A stretch of DNA of 44,411 nt from an uncultured Pelagibacteraceae bacterium (lineage in GTDB: Bacteria > Pseudomonadota > Alphaproteobacteria > Pelagibacterales > Pelagibacteraceae): contig CACIQS010000005.1 in assembly GCA_902588855.1 (NCBI GenBank), forward strand, positions 1 to 44,411, read 5' to 3'. Each line of letters begins with the position of its first letter. The stretch's first letter is position 1. This document shows positions 8,779 through 18,214 of this stretch, in pieces. The translations under genes and the position numbers were made by a program. The notes under the pieces are model-generated. The model did not search any database. It was not told where the DNA came from and saw nothing but the letters and a program-made list of their open reading frames with translations.

Positions 8779-11118
8779 ATGTTTGGAACAAGTAAAGACA
8801 TTAAAAATCCTGGACTAAATATTTTACCACCTGGAGTTGAAAGACACATTGTAAATGGCGGTGCTCTTACTGCTTTTCAAATTTTTCCAGATGATGAAAT
8901 AGAAATAATAAATGATGAAGGAAATCAAATTTGTGAAATAATTTGCTTTAATAAAGACGGAAAACCAGAATTAGAAATCTTAAATCTAAAAGAAAATAGT
9001 GAAAAAAATTTCATACGAGATATTTTAAACGGGAAAGATGAAACAATCTTAGCAACAAATTACCAATTAAAAAAAAGAAATTTAAATATAAAAGAATCTA
9101 AATCATCAATAGTTTTTGATCTTGATACAAAAGCTGGAGAAAAGATTAAACTTAAATCAAAAGATAAATGTTATGCGATCTTTGCTGCACCTGGCGAAGA
9201 TATGGATGTTACAAAACAAAATCCACCGACAGATTTAACTATATTTATTAAAAGAGCAAAAATTATAAATGATAAAGAGCTAAGTGTTATACCTGATCCA
9301 GTTTTTGATCCACTTTATGAAGAAAACATAGATAAAGAAACTTCAACATCTTACCAAGTTAAAGAAGGAGATTACATTCAAGTTATAAGTCCAACTGGAA
9401 GACAATGTTCAGACTTTGTAGCATTTGATACAAAAAAATTAGAAAAAGGGATTGAAAAAGGATTAGATTGGCAAACTACTAGAACGTTTATGGGAAACAC
9501 TTTTCCTGGTCCTGGGTTACATTCAAAATTTTATGATACTGATCATGAACCCTTAGTAGAGGTAATAAGAGATACAGTTGGTAAACATGATACTTTTAAT
9601 CTTGCATGTACTTCAAAATATTATGAAGATGCTGGTTATTTTGGTCATCCTAATTGCTCTGATAATTTAACTGAGAGTATGTCTAAATATGGAGTTCAAA
9701 AACAAAAGGGATGGCATGCAATTAATTTATTTTTTAATACATCTGCTGCTGGATTAAATTCTGTAATATCAGATGAATCTTATTCTAGACCTGGTGATTA
9801 TGTAATGTTTAGAGCGTTAAAAGATTTAACAATTGGTACTACAGCTTGTCCTAGCGATATTGATGCTTGTAATTCATGGAATCCTACTGAAATTTTTGTT
9901 AGAACTTACGACAAAAATAAGGAATTTAGAAAATCATTTGCTTTTCGAATGAAAACAGATTCAGAAAAAAAACTAACTAGAAATTCAGGTTTCCACGAAC
10001 GAACATCTCAACTAACTAGAAATTATGTTGATGCAAGAGGTTTTTGGCTTCCAAATGATTATACGAAACATGGAATAGTAAATGAATATAATGCCTGTAG
10101 AAAAGATGCGGTATTAATTGATTTATCTTCACTTAGAAAATTTGAAATAATAGGTCCAGACGCTGAAGAACTATTAAACTACACACTTACTAGAAACATC
10201 AAAAAATTATCAGTTGGCCAAGTTGTCTATTCTGCAATGTGTTATGAAAATGGAATGATGTTTGATGATGGAACATTATTAAGATTAAGTGAAACAGGAT
10301 TTAGATGGATATGTGGTGATGAGTATGCTGGAGAATGGTTAAAAGAAATAGCAAAGAAAAAAAATTTTAATGCAAATGTTAAAAATTCAACTGACCAAAT
10401 TAGTAATGTTTCTATACAAGGTCCAAAAAGTAGAGAAATTTTAAAAAAAATAATTTTTACACCACCTACTCAACCTTCTATTGATGAGCTTGGCTGGTTT
10501 AGGTTTACAATTTGTAGAATTGAAGAATTACAAGGTATTCCACTAATCGTTTCTAGAACAGGTTATACAGGTGAGCTTGGTTATGAAGTTTGGTGTCATC
10601 CAAATCATGCACCTGAGGTTTGGGATAAGTTAATGGAAGCAGGAAAAGATGATGGATTAATTCCTGCTGGTTTTGCTGCTCTTGATAAACTTAGAATTGA
10701 AGCTGGATTAATTTTATTTGGAAATGAGTTTGATGGTCAACAAGATCCCTTTGAAGCAGGAATAGGTTTTGCAGTTCCTTTAAAAACTAAAGAGGAAGAC
10801 TTCATTGGTAAAGAAGAATTAATTAAAAGAAAAAACAATCCTCAAAAAAAATTAGTTGGCTTAGAATTAATTGGAAAAGAAATTGCAGGTCACGGTGATT
10901 GTGTTCATATTGGTAGAGCTCAAGTGGGCATTGTTACAAGTGGATGTCTATCATCAACTCTAAATAAAAATGTAGCTCTTTGTAGAATTGATTCTCAATA
11001 TTCAGAAATTGGAACAGAAGTTGAAATTGGAAAAATAGATGGTCACCAAAAAAGAATTGGTGCAAAAGTCGTTGGATTTCCATTCTATGATCCAACTAAA
11101 TCAAGAGTAAGATCTTAA
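8779..11118 (+). CDS. tdm: Trimethylamine N-oxide demethylase (Tdm): DUF1989 + GcvT-like THF domain
   Basis: 779 aa; N-half DUF1989 with C277-x15-C293-x63-C357 and TACPSDIDACNSWNPTEIF; C-half GcvT (SRTGYTGELGYEVWCHP, GFAALDKLRIEAGLILFGNEFDGQQDPFEAGIGFAV). Confidence 0.92.
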   Translation: MFGTSKDIKNPGLNILPPGVERHIVNGGALTAFQIFPDDEIEIINDEGNQICEIICFNKDGKPELEILNLKENSEKNFIRDILNGKDETILATNYQLKKRNLNIKESKSSIVFDLDTKAGEKIKLKSKDKCYAIFAAPGEDMDVTKQNPPTDLTIFIKRAKIINDKELSVIPDPVFDPLYEENIDKETSTSYQVKEGDYIQVISPTGRQCSDFVAFDTKKLEKGIEKGLDWQTTRTFMGNTFPGPGLHSKFYDTDHEPLVEVIRDTVGKHDTFNLACTSKYYEDAGYFGHPNCSDNLTESMSKYGVQKQKGWHAINLFFNTSAAGLNSVISDESYSRPGDYVMFRALKDLTIGTTACPSDIDACNSWNPTEIFVRTYDKNKEFRKSFAFRMKTDSEKKLTRNSGFHERTSQLTRNYVDARGFWLPNDYTKHGIVNEYNACRKDAVLIDLSSLRKFEIIGPDAEELLNYTLTRNIKKLSVGQVVYSAMCYENGMMFDDGTLLRLSETGFRWICGDEYAGEWLKEIAKKKNFNANVKNSTDQISNVSIQGPKSREILKKIIFTPPTQPSIDELGWFRFTICRIEELQGIPLIVSRTGYTGELGYEVWCHPNHAPEVWDKLMEAGKDDGLIPAGFAALDKLRIEAGLILFGNEFDGQQDPFEAGIGFAVPLKTKEEDFIGKEELIKRKNNPQKKLVGLELIGKEIAGHGDCVHIGRAQVGIVTSGCLSSTLNKNVALCRIDSQYSEIGTEVEIGKIDGHQKRIGAKVVGFPFYDPTKSRVRS

Positions 11119-11121
11119 AAA

Positions 11122-11472
11122 ATGCCAAAAGAAAAAAAGACCCTTTTAGATTTTTGGGAAGAACAAATGAAACAATCCCATACCTCTAGTAATTATTTTT
11201 TTAGAAAGTCACCTTCTCATTATCATATGATGTTGTTAGTTATGTCAGCTTTTAAAGAAGGTACAAAATTATCTGTTGAAGAATTAAAAACAAAATTATT
11301 TAAAACATCTAGGCCAAAATCAGCATTAATAATTACTGAAGCTTGTGAAAAAGGATTCTTTAAACTTGAGAAAACTTCAACTGACCAGCGAATTAAAAAT
11401 ATAGTACCAAGCGAGTCATTTATTAAAGAGTTTAATGACTATTTAGATACGCTCAAAAACATCAGTTATTAA
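11122..11472 (+). CDS. Small MarR-like winged-helix protein (putative), immediately downstream of tdm
   Basis: LSVEELKTKLFKTSRPKSALIITEACEKGFFKLEKTSTDQRIKNIVPSESFIKEFNDYL resembles a wHTH recognition helix plus wing; 3 nt after the tdm stop. Confidence 0.6.
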   Translation: MPKEKKTLLDFWEEQMKQSHTSSNYFFRKSPSHYHMMLLVMSAFKEGTKLSVEELKTKLFKTSRPKSALIITEACEKGFFKLEKTSTDQRIKNIVPSESFIKEFNDYLDTLKNISY

Positions 11473-11546
11473 ATAAACATTGATAACTGAAAAAAATATC
11501 TAATTTTTATATATAAAATTTACTTCTATAAATAATTATATTAATT

Positions 11547-11568
11547 AACATTATCAAAAAATAATGTT
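11547..11568 (+). promoter_or_regulatory. Leader hairpin 5 nt upstream of the FAD oxidoreductase start
   Basis: AACATTAT-CAAAAA-ATAATGTT perfect 8-bp inverted repeat before TTGATATG. Confidence 0.4.
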
Positions 11569-11573
11569 TTGAT

Positions 11574-12902
11574 ATGACGACATTACCCTCAAAAGCAAAA
11601 GTAGTGATAATCGGTGGTGGTATACACGGTTTAAGTACTGCATGGAAACTTTCAGAAACTTACAAAAAACCTGGCGACATAGTTGTATTAGAAAAAAAAG
11701 ATACAGCTGCTGGTGCAAGTGGAATTGCATGTGGTGTTGTAAGAAATAATTATTTTCAGCCAGCAATGAGAGAATTGATGGCTCATTCGGTTTCAGTTTG
11801 GGAAAGTGATCCTAAAGCATTTAAATATAATCCAGTTGGATACTTACAAATATCTCCAGAAGTAATGCATGAAGATGTTGCGAGTATTTATGAACAACAA
11901 AAAGCAATTGGATATGAGTCAGTTTTTATTGAAGGTGAAAAAGATTGCACAAATTACATGAAGGGAATTTTTGATGATTGGCAAGCGCAAGGTATCACTT
12001 CTGTACTTCATGAAAAAAAAGGTGGATACGCATTTAATAAAGACTCTATTAAAGCACTTGAGAGCAAGTCTACATCTAATGGTGTTCAGGTTATGAAAGG
12101 TGTAAGAGTAACTGGTTTTAAAAAGGGAAGTAATAGTCAAGCAGTAACTGGTGTTGAAACTGACAAAGGAACTATTGAGTGCGAACAAGTAGTTGTTGGT
12201 GCAGGACCATGGGCAAGAGATTTTTGGAATATGTTGGAGCTACCAAAGACAGCTCACATAAAAGGTAAAGATGGTAAGATGCATGAAACTGATATGTGGA
12301 CTTATTGGATGCTTCAAGAAGGAGTTATCGGTGTTGAGCCAGATTTCTTAAAAACAAATGATGGTAAACAACCACCTGTAGTTCACGTGGACTCAACAGC
12401 ACCTTTGTATTCCGACAAAACAAAAAAATTATTAACAGATAAAATTTGGGGAATTTATTACAAACCTGATATTGAAGGTTTAGGTGTACAAGGCGGAACT
12501 TCTCCTTACATTGTTAAAAAACATTTTGACCAAGTAAATGTTGATCCTTATGGAATTGAATCTCCAGAGTATCAAACAACAGATGCTTTTAGTGAAATGT
12601 GGTGTTCAGCACTTGCACATTGCCAAAAAAGATTTGAAGGAAAATCAGATTTATACAGAAAAGGTCCATCAGGTGGTTTAGGATGTATGACACCTGACTC
12701 TTTTCCTATCTTCGATAGATTTTTTGAAAACGTTTACATGATTGCAGATGCTAATCACGGATATAAAATGATTGGTGTTGGTGAACTTGTTGCAAAAGAA
12801 ATTCTTGGTACTGAAAGTGATTTATTGAAACCGTTTAGATTCAACCGTTACGAGAAGGGTGAACTTCATCCTACTTCTAACAGTCCGTTCCCTTGGAGTT
12901 AA
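11574..12902 (+). CDS. FAD-dependent amine oxidoreductase (DadA / sarcosine oxidase beta-like), putative N-methylglutamate dehydrogenase
   Basis: Rossmann VVIIGGGIHGLSTAWKL, VVVGAGPWARDFW, C-terminal NVYMIADANHGYKMIGVGELVAKEI; linked to GS-III/GlxBCD genes. Confidence 0.8.
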   Translation: MTTLPSKAKVVIIGGGIHGLSTAWKLSETYKKPGDIVVLEKKDTAAGASGIACGVVRNNYFQPAMRELMAHSVSVWESDPKAFKYNPVGYLQISPEVMHEDVASIYEQQKAIGYESVFIEGEKDCTNYMKGIFDDWQAQGITSVLHEKKGGYAFNKDSIKALESKSTSNGVQVMKGVRVTGFKKGSNSQAVTGVETDKGTIECEQVVVGAGPWARDFWNMLELPKTAHIKGKDGKMHETDMWTYWMLQEGVIGVEPDFLKTNDGKQPPVVHVDSTAPLYSDKTKKLLTDKIWGIYYKPDIEGLGVQGGTSPYIVKKHFDQVNVDPYGIESPEYQTTDAFSEMWCSALAHCQKRFEGKSDLYRKGPSGGLGCMTPDSFPIFDRFFENVYMIADANHGYKMIGVGELVAKEILGTESDLLKPFRFNRYEKGELHPTSNSPFPWS

Positions 12903-12971
12903 ACTCTAAGCCTAGACACAAATAAAATTTTCAGCTACTTTTGAATAAATTAAATTCATTGAGGGGTGAAA

Positions 12972-14441
12972 ATGACAGATCTAGAAAAACACGTTAACCA
13001 ACCGGGACGTGCTAAATTAGTTAAAGACGTAAGAGCAAAAATTAAAGAGTTAGGAATAACTTATATTTATTTTCAATTTATTTCAGTAACTGGAAGAGTT
13101 GTAGGAAAAGGTATTCCTGCTGATCATTGGGAAAGAACCGCCGAAAAGGGTTTTCAATTAGTTTATGGTTCTACTGCAAATTTATTTTTAGATCGTCACA
13201 ATAATTATATCGGTTACGGTCCGGAGGCTATGGAGCTTGTAGGTATTCCTGATCCGGAGACTTTTGTGCAATTACCTTGGGATAAAAGGGTTGGTCGAGT
13301 TTTCTGTACTTGTTTTAGAAATAGAGAAGAAAGAGTAAATCCAGGCGGTCACTTAACTTCAGACTGTAGAGGAAATTTAAGAATTTTCATGGATGAATTT
13401 AAGAAAAAACATGGTCTTGAATTAAGAGTTGGTACTGAACCTGAAATGATGTGGTTGACTAAAAATGAAGATGGAACACCGTCAGGTAAAGGTTTCTCAA
13501 AACCTTTCTGTTACCATATTGATCAATTCGAGTCATTAAGACCAGTGTTTATGCAAGTAATAGAATATGCAAATGCTATGGGCCTTGATATGATTCAAGG
13601 TGACCATGAAGATGCGCCAGGTCAATTAGAATTAAACTGGACTTATGATAACGTTTTAAGAAATGCAGATAGGTTATCTACTTACAGACAAATTTGTGCA
13701 CAAGTAGCTAGAGAACATAATTTAATTGCTTGCTTTATGACAAAACCTTTTATGGGTGTCTCAGCAAGTGGTTGCCATACAAATATGTCTTTATGGAAAG
13801 GTGGAAAGGTTAAAGTAAATAAACTTGGTCATAAATCTTTACCAGGAGTTGATGGGGTATTTAGTTATGTTGAGGGTGGAACAAATACTTTTATGCCTGA
13901 TACAAAAGATATGCAAATGCCAGGTAAAATTGGTTTGCAATCAATTGCAGGTATCATGGAACACTTACCAGCATTAACAGCTCTTGGATCTTCAACAGTA
14001 AATTCTTACAGACGATTGTGGGATCAAGGATTTTGGGCACCTGTTTATGCTGACTGGGGATATCAAAACAGAACTTGTGGTCTGAGGGTTTCAGCTCCAG
14101 GAAGATTTGAGTATAGATCAGTTGACTCGATGCATAATCCTTACTTATTAGGTGCTGCATTATTAAAAGCTTGCGATGAGGGTATAAGTAAAAAAATGAA
14201 ACCAGCAGCTCCTGAGTCTAGAAATATTTATGAAGCTCAAAAAGCTGGTAAAGATGTTAAAAAACTTCCATTAAGTTTGGGTGAAGCTTTGGACAGACTT
14301 GCAGAAGATGAAGTTATCAAATCTGCAATGCCAGATGAGATGTATAAAGTTTTCCATTGGTACAAAAATGATGAGTGGGAAAGATTTCTTGGTGCAACAA
14401 CACAATGGGATCTGGATACTTATCTTGATTGCTTACCGTAG
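12972..14441 (+). CDS. Glutamine synthetase-family enzyme linked to GlxBCD (candidate gamma-glutamylmethylamide synthetase or GlnT)
   Basis: GS catalytic motifs GDHEDAPGQLELNW, KPFMGVSASGCHTNMSLW, STVNSYRRL, PGRFEYRSVDSMHNPYL. Start chosen at ATG 12972 behind GAGGGG rather than the track's GTG at 12966. Confidence 0.85.
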   Translation: MTDLEKHVNQPGRAKLVKDVRAKIKELGITYIYFQFISVTGRVVGKGIPADHWERTAEKGFQLVYGSTANLFLDRHNNYIGYGPEAMELVGIPDPETFVQLPWDKRVGRVFCTCFRNREERVNPGGHLTSDCRGNLRIFMDEFKKKHGLELRVGTEPEMMWLTKNEDGTPSGKGFSKPFCYHIDQFESLRPVFMQVIEYANAMGLDMIQGDHEDAPGQLELNWTYDNVLRNADRLSTYRQICAQVAREHNLIACFMTKPFMGVSASGCHTNMSLWKGGKVKVNKLGHKSLPGVDGVFSYVEGGTNTFMPDTKDMQMPGKIGLQSIAGIMEHLPALTALGSSTVNSYRRLWDQGFWAPVYADWGYQNRTCGLRVSAPGRFEYRSVDSMHNPYLLGAALLKACDEGISKKMKPAAPESRNIYEAQKAGKDVKKLPLSLGEALDRLAEDEVIKSAMPDEMYKVFHWYKNDEWERFLGATTQWDLDTYLDCLP

Positions 14442-14471
14442 GTCATAAAATAATAGAAAGGGTAAAAAAAT

Positions 14472-15416
14472 ATGTGTGGGATAGCAGGATTAATTCATAG
14501 AGGAAAATCCTCAAATGTTGGAAGCGAATTACAAGGAATGCTTCAAGCGTTAAAACATAGAGGTGAAGACTCAACTGGATATGCTTTGTATGGAGATACA
14601 GATGGTAAAAATTTCATAATGCGTTTTAAAGTTGGTGAAAACGTTGGAGAAGGAAGTTCATCTATTATGGAAGATGTTTCTGTTTATGATGAAAGAAAAA
14701 AAGTTGTGGATCAAACTCTAGCTGAAATGGGAGCTAAAGTTGTCAAAGAAGAAAGAACACTTCCCTACTCTTTAAGGTATGAAATTGATTATAATGTAAA
14801 AGACCTATTGGAGTTTTCTCAACGTATAGAAAGTATCCCTGGTGTAGAGATTCTTTCAATGGGTAAATCTTTGGAAGTTATTAAAGATCTTGGAAACGCT
14901 AAAATGGTTTGTGATAGATATAGCTTAGATAAAGTAGTTGGAACTCATGCTATTGGTCATGCTAGAATGGCTACAGAGTCTGGTGTAGATATTAAATCTG
15001 CTCACCCTTTTTGGGGTTATCCATTTAGTGATGTATCTGTTGTTCATAATGGGCAGTTAACTAATTATTGGAACAATAGAAGAGTTTTAGAAAACAAAGG
15101 TATGAGATTCATGTCTGAATGTGACTCAGAATTGATTGCAGTTTACCTTGCAGAAAAAATGAGAGATGGAGCAACTTTAGAAGAAGGAATGAAAGCATCT
15201 TTAACAGGTTTAGATGGTGTTTTTACTTACTTTGTTGCAACGAAAGACTCTTTGGGAATGGCAAAAGACACAATGGCTGCAAAACCTTTGGTGTTATACG
15301 AGTCTGATGATTTAGTTGCAATGGGATCAGAAGAAATAGCAATAAGATCCGTATTACCACAAGAAATTGATACATATGATCCATTTGATGGGGAGGTGAA
15401 AGTATGGCAAATCTAA
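14472..15416 (+). CDS. Class II glutamine amidotransferase subunit of split glutamate/N-methylglutamate synthase (GlxB/MgsA-like)
   Basis: MCGIAGLIHRG with Cys2 nucleophile; GATase II motifs GHARMATESGVD, VVHNGQLTNY. Confidence 0.85.
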   Translation: MCGIAGLIHRGKSSNVGSELQGMLQALKHRGEDSTGYALYGDTDGKNFIMRFKVGENVGEGSSSIMEDVSVYDERKKVVDQTLAEMGAKVVKEERTLPYSLRYEIDYNVKDLLEFSQRIESIPGVEILSMGKSLEVIKDLGNAKMVCDRYSLDKVVGTHAIGHARMATESGVDIKSAHPFWGYPFSDVSVVHNGQLTNYWNNRRVLENKGMRFMSECDSELIAVYLAEKMRDGATLEEGMKASLTGLDGVFTYFVATKDSLGMAKDTMAAKPLVLYESDDLVAMGSEEIAIRSVLPQEIDTYDPFDGEVKVWQI

Positions 15417-16258
15417 AAACAGTATCGAAAAAATCAAAAGCCCAATCAATGGGTATGCACACGGAGGTATTAACAGGAAGAACTCAACAAAAGTTCTTTA
15501 ACCCTGATGAGGCAGAAAACTTTTATTACTTTGGTACGTACGATGTAGACTTCAATAAAAGAACTGAACTTGATGTTAAAGACATGACAGCTCCTGAAGC
15601 TAATAAAGAAATTGATAACTTAATGAGCCAAGGATATGGCACAATAGTAATAAAAAACCCACAAGGTAAACATAGTCTTGGGGTTGGTATTTTAAATAAA
15701 CTTAATTTAATTTTTGAGGGAAGTTTAGGATACTTTGGAATGGGATCATGCGATGGTCCAATTGTTAGAATAAATGGAAGAGTTGGATGGTCATGTGCAG
15801 AAAATTTAATGGCTGGTAAAGTAGTAATTGAAAAGAATGCTGGATCTTGTTTTGGTGCGGCAATTAGAGGTGGAGATTTAATTTGCAAAGGTAGTGTTGG
15901 TGCTAGAACTGGTATTGATATGAAAGGTGGAACCATAATAATTGGTGGTGACGCTGGTGCCTTTACTGGTTTTATGATGCAAAGAGGTAGAATAATAATT
16001 CTTGGAGATGTTGGAATTAACCTAGGCGACTCTATGTACGATGGGACAATTTTCGTAGGTGGAGAAATTGGTTCTTATGGTAGTGATGCAGTAGATGCAG
16101 AATTAACATCTAGTGATCAAGATTGGCTAAAAAGAAAATTAAAGGTAGCTGAAATTGGTGAAAATTTTGACGTTAGTAAAATGAAAAAAATTGTAGCTGG
16201 TAAAAAACTTTGGAATTATGACAATTTGGAACCTACAGAGAAGAAGGGAGCAATATAA
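15404..16258 (+). CDS. GXGXG-domain subunit of split glutamate/N-methylglutamate synthase (GlxC/MgsB-like)
   Basis: Gly-rich beta-helix repeats (GSCFGAAIRGGDLICKGSVGARTGIDMKGGTIIIGGDAGAFTG); overlaps the preceding CDS by 13 nt. Confidence 0.87.
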   Translation: MANLKTVSKKSKAQSMGMHTEVLTGRTQQKFFNPDEAENFYYFGTYDVDFNKRTELDVKDMTAPEANKEIDNLMSQGYGTIVIKNPQGKHSLGVGILNKLNLIFEGSLGYFGMGSCDGPIVRINGRVGWSCAENLMAGKVVIEKNAGSCFGAAIRGGDLICKGSVGARTGIDMKGGTIIIGGDAGAFTGFMMQRGRIIILGDVGINLGDSMYDGTIFVGGEIGSYGSDAVDAELTSSDQDWLKRKLKVAEIGENFDVSKMKKIVAGKKLWNYDNLEPTEKKGAI

Positions 16259-17670
16259 TGCCTAAGAAAAAATCTAAAAAAGTTAAAAAAAATGGAAAAG
16301 GTGTTGGTGGAAAAGCTGATGTCCATGCGCATGAAGAGGGCAAAAGAAATAAAAGTTTATTAGGTCATAACGCTATCTTCACACCTGAAGTAATAGACGA
16401 CATTCATATTAAATCACAATTAGGAAGATACAGAATGCGAGGAATGGCATTGATGAAAAAAATTCCTACTTTTGATGATTTGGTTTTCTTACCTGGAACA
16501 CTAACTAGATTTGTAATCGAAGGTTACAGAGAAAAATGTGAAACAAAAACTGTTATTGGACCAAGATGTGAAAATCCAATTGAATTAGATATTCCAGTTT
16601 ATATTACAGGAATGAGTTTCGGTGCGCTTTCTTATGAAGCAAAAACTGCTTTAGCAAGAGGAGCTACTATGGCTGGAAGCGCTACTTGTTCAGGTGAAGG
16701 TGGAATGATACCGGATGAAAGAAGATATTCTGAAAAATGGTATTACCAATGTATTCAATCAAGATATGGTTTTAATCCTCATCACGCTCAATTAGCTGAT
16801 GGAATTGAGGTATTTATTGGACAAGGGCAAAAAGTTGGTATGGGTGGACACTTAATGGGTCAAAAAGTAACTGACCAAGTTGCAGAGATGAGATCATTAC
16901 CATCAGGTATTGACCAAAGATCACCCGCAAGACACCCTGACTGGTTAGGTCCAGATGATTTGGCTCTAAAAGTTGAGGAGTTAAGACAATTAACAAAAAA
17001 TAAAGTTCCAATTCAATTAAAACTTGGTGCATCAAAAGTTTATGACGATGTACGTATGGCTGCAAAATGTGATCCGGACTCTATTTATTTAGATGGTATG
17101 GAAGGATCTACTGGAGCAGGACCTCACATTGCTGCTGCAAATACAGGAATTCCAGGAATCGCTGCTATCAGAGAAGCAAGAAGAGCGATTGATGATGTGG
17201 GTAAAACTGGAAAAGTAACATTGATTTATGCTGGTGGAGTAAGAGACGGTGCTGACATGGCTAAAGCTTTAGCTCTTGGAGCAGATGCAATAGCAATTGG
17301 TACAGGATCTATGATTGCACTAAACTGTAACAAAGATATCCCTGAAGCAAACTTTGAAAAAGAAATGGGAGTAAAAGCAGGTGAATGTTATCATTGTCAT
17401 ACTGGACGTTGCCCAGTAGGTGTTGCTACACAAGACCCTAAACTAAGAGCAAGATTAAACCCTGATGATGCTGCGTTAAGAGTTTATAATTATCTTCACT
17501 CAATGACTTTGGAGGCTCAGCTATTAGCAAGAGCTTGTGGTAAAACAAATATCCACTCTCTAGAGCCTGAAGATTTAGCTGCACTAACATCAGAAGCATC
17601 AGCTTTAGCAAAAGTTCCTTTGGCTGGAACTAACTACACAGTTGGTGTTGATAACTACCACAAAATATAG
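16258..17670 (+). CDS. FMN/Fe-S glutamate synthase domain subunit (GlxD/MgsC-like)
   Basis: GltB FMN domain: VYITGMSFGALSYEAKTALARGA, QLKLGASKVYDDV, CYHCHTGRCPVGVATQDP. Confidence 0.9.
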   Translation: MPKKKSKKVKKNGKGVGGKADVHAHEEGKRNKSLLGHNAIFTPEVIDDIHIKSQLGRYRMRGMALMKKIPTFDDLVFLPGTLTRFVIEGYREKCETKTVIGPRCENPIELDIPVYITGMSFGALSYEAKTALARGATMAGSATCSGEGGMIPDERRYSEKWYYQCIQSRYGFNPHHAQLADGIEVFIGQGQKVGMGGHLMGQKVTDQVAEMRSLPSGIDQRSPARHPDWLGPDDLALKVEELRQLTKNKVPIQLKLGASKVYDDVRMAAKCDPDSIYLDGMEGSTGAGPHIAAANTGIPGIAAIREARRAIDDVGKTGKVTLIYAGGVRDGADMAKALALGADAIAIGTGSMIALNCNKDIPEANFEKEMGVKAGECYHCHTGRCPVGVATQDPKLRARLNPDDAALRVYNYLHSMTLEAQLLARACGKTNIHSLEPEDLAALTSEASALAKVPLAGTNYTVGVDNYHKI

Positions 17671-17678
17671 AGGATACT

Positions 17679-18089
17679 ATGCCAAAGAAAAAAAGTAAAA
17701 AAGTAGCAAAAACAAAAGAGATCAAAGGTCAGTTAGGTAAAAAGAAAGAGACTGCCAGAGAAAAAATGATCGGTCAGTCTATTGGTTACAGATACGATGT
17801 AAATCTTTTACCTGACTATTCTAAACTAACTCCATTTCTTAAAAAATACATAGAAGCAATGGGTTGGGATGATTTAAATTGGTTGGAAGATGTGCACATG
17901 GGCTACGAAGAAGATAGACCGGCAGTGTTCTGTAGAAATGCAAATGGTTGGGTTACAATTCCAAAATCAATTAAACTTCCTAACAACCAACAAGACAGAG
18001 ACATGATTGCAAGAGAGCTTTTAGTTAAGTTTCAAATGTCTCCAAAACACCCTCTTGTTGATTTGAAAAAAGCTTATCTAAAATTTTAA
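17679..18089 (+). CDS. Uncharacterised 136-aa protein, basic N-terminus, cotranscribed with glxD-like gene
   Basis: 9-nt gap from upstream CDS, SD GAGG, then terminator; no family recognised. Confidence 0.75.
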   Translation: MPKKKSKKVAKTKEIKGQLGKKKETAREKMIGQSIGYRYDVNLLPDYSKLTPFLKKYIEAMGWDDLNWLEDVHMGYEEDRPAVFCRNANGWVTIPKSIKLPNNQQDRDMIARELLVKFQMSPKHPLVDLKKAYLKF

Positions 18090-18116
18090 ATAACAATCAA
18101 TAGTTGATTTATTTTT

Positions 18117-18144
18117 AAAAACCTAGCGAACATGCTAGGTTTTT
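18117..18144 (+). terminator. Rho-independent terminator closing the glx/mgs operon
   Basis: AAAAACCTAGC-GAACAT-GCTAGGTTTTT perfect stem, T-rich downstream. Confidence 0.85.
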
Positions 18145-18187
18145 AAGCTTTTTTTATATTTGTATCGAATCAGAAAATTTAATAGGC

Positions 18188-18207
18188 TTCCATAAACTAA
18201 TATGGAG
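18188..18207 (+). promoter_or_regulatory. Small hairpin overlapping the amt Shine-Dalgarno
   Basis: TCCATA-AACTAA-TATGGA with the GGA of GGAGAGAG within the 3' arm; ATG at 18215. Confidence 0.4.
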
Positions 18208-18214
18208 AGAGAAA

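Noticed and set aside
12966-12971. GTG start for the GS-like gene
   Set aside because: GAGGGG overlaps this GTG and is well spaced for ATG at 12972.
17679-18089. 136-aa protein as the missing SoxD/MgdB subunit
   Set aside because: Lacks the cysteine-rich zinc-binding layout expected for SoxD; only one cysteine seen.
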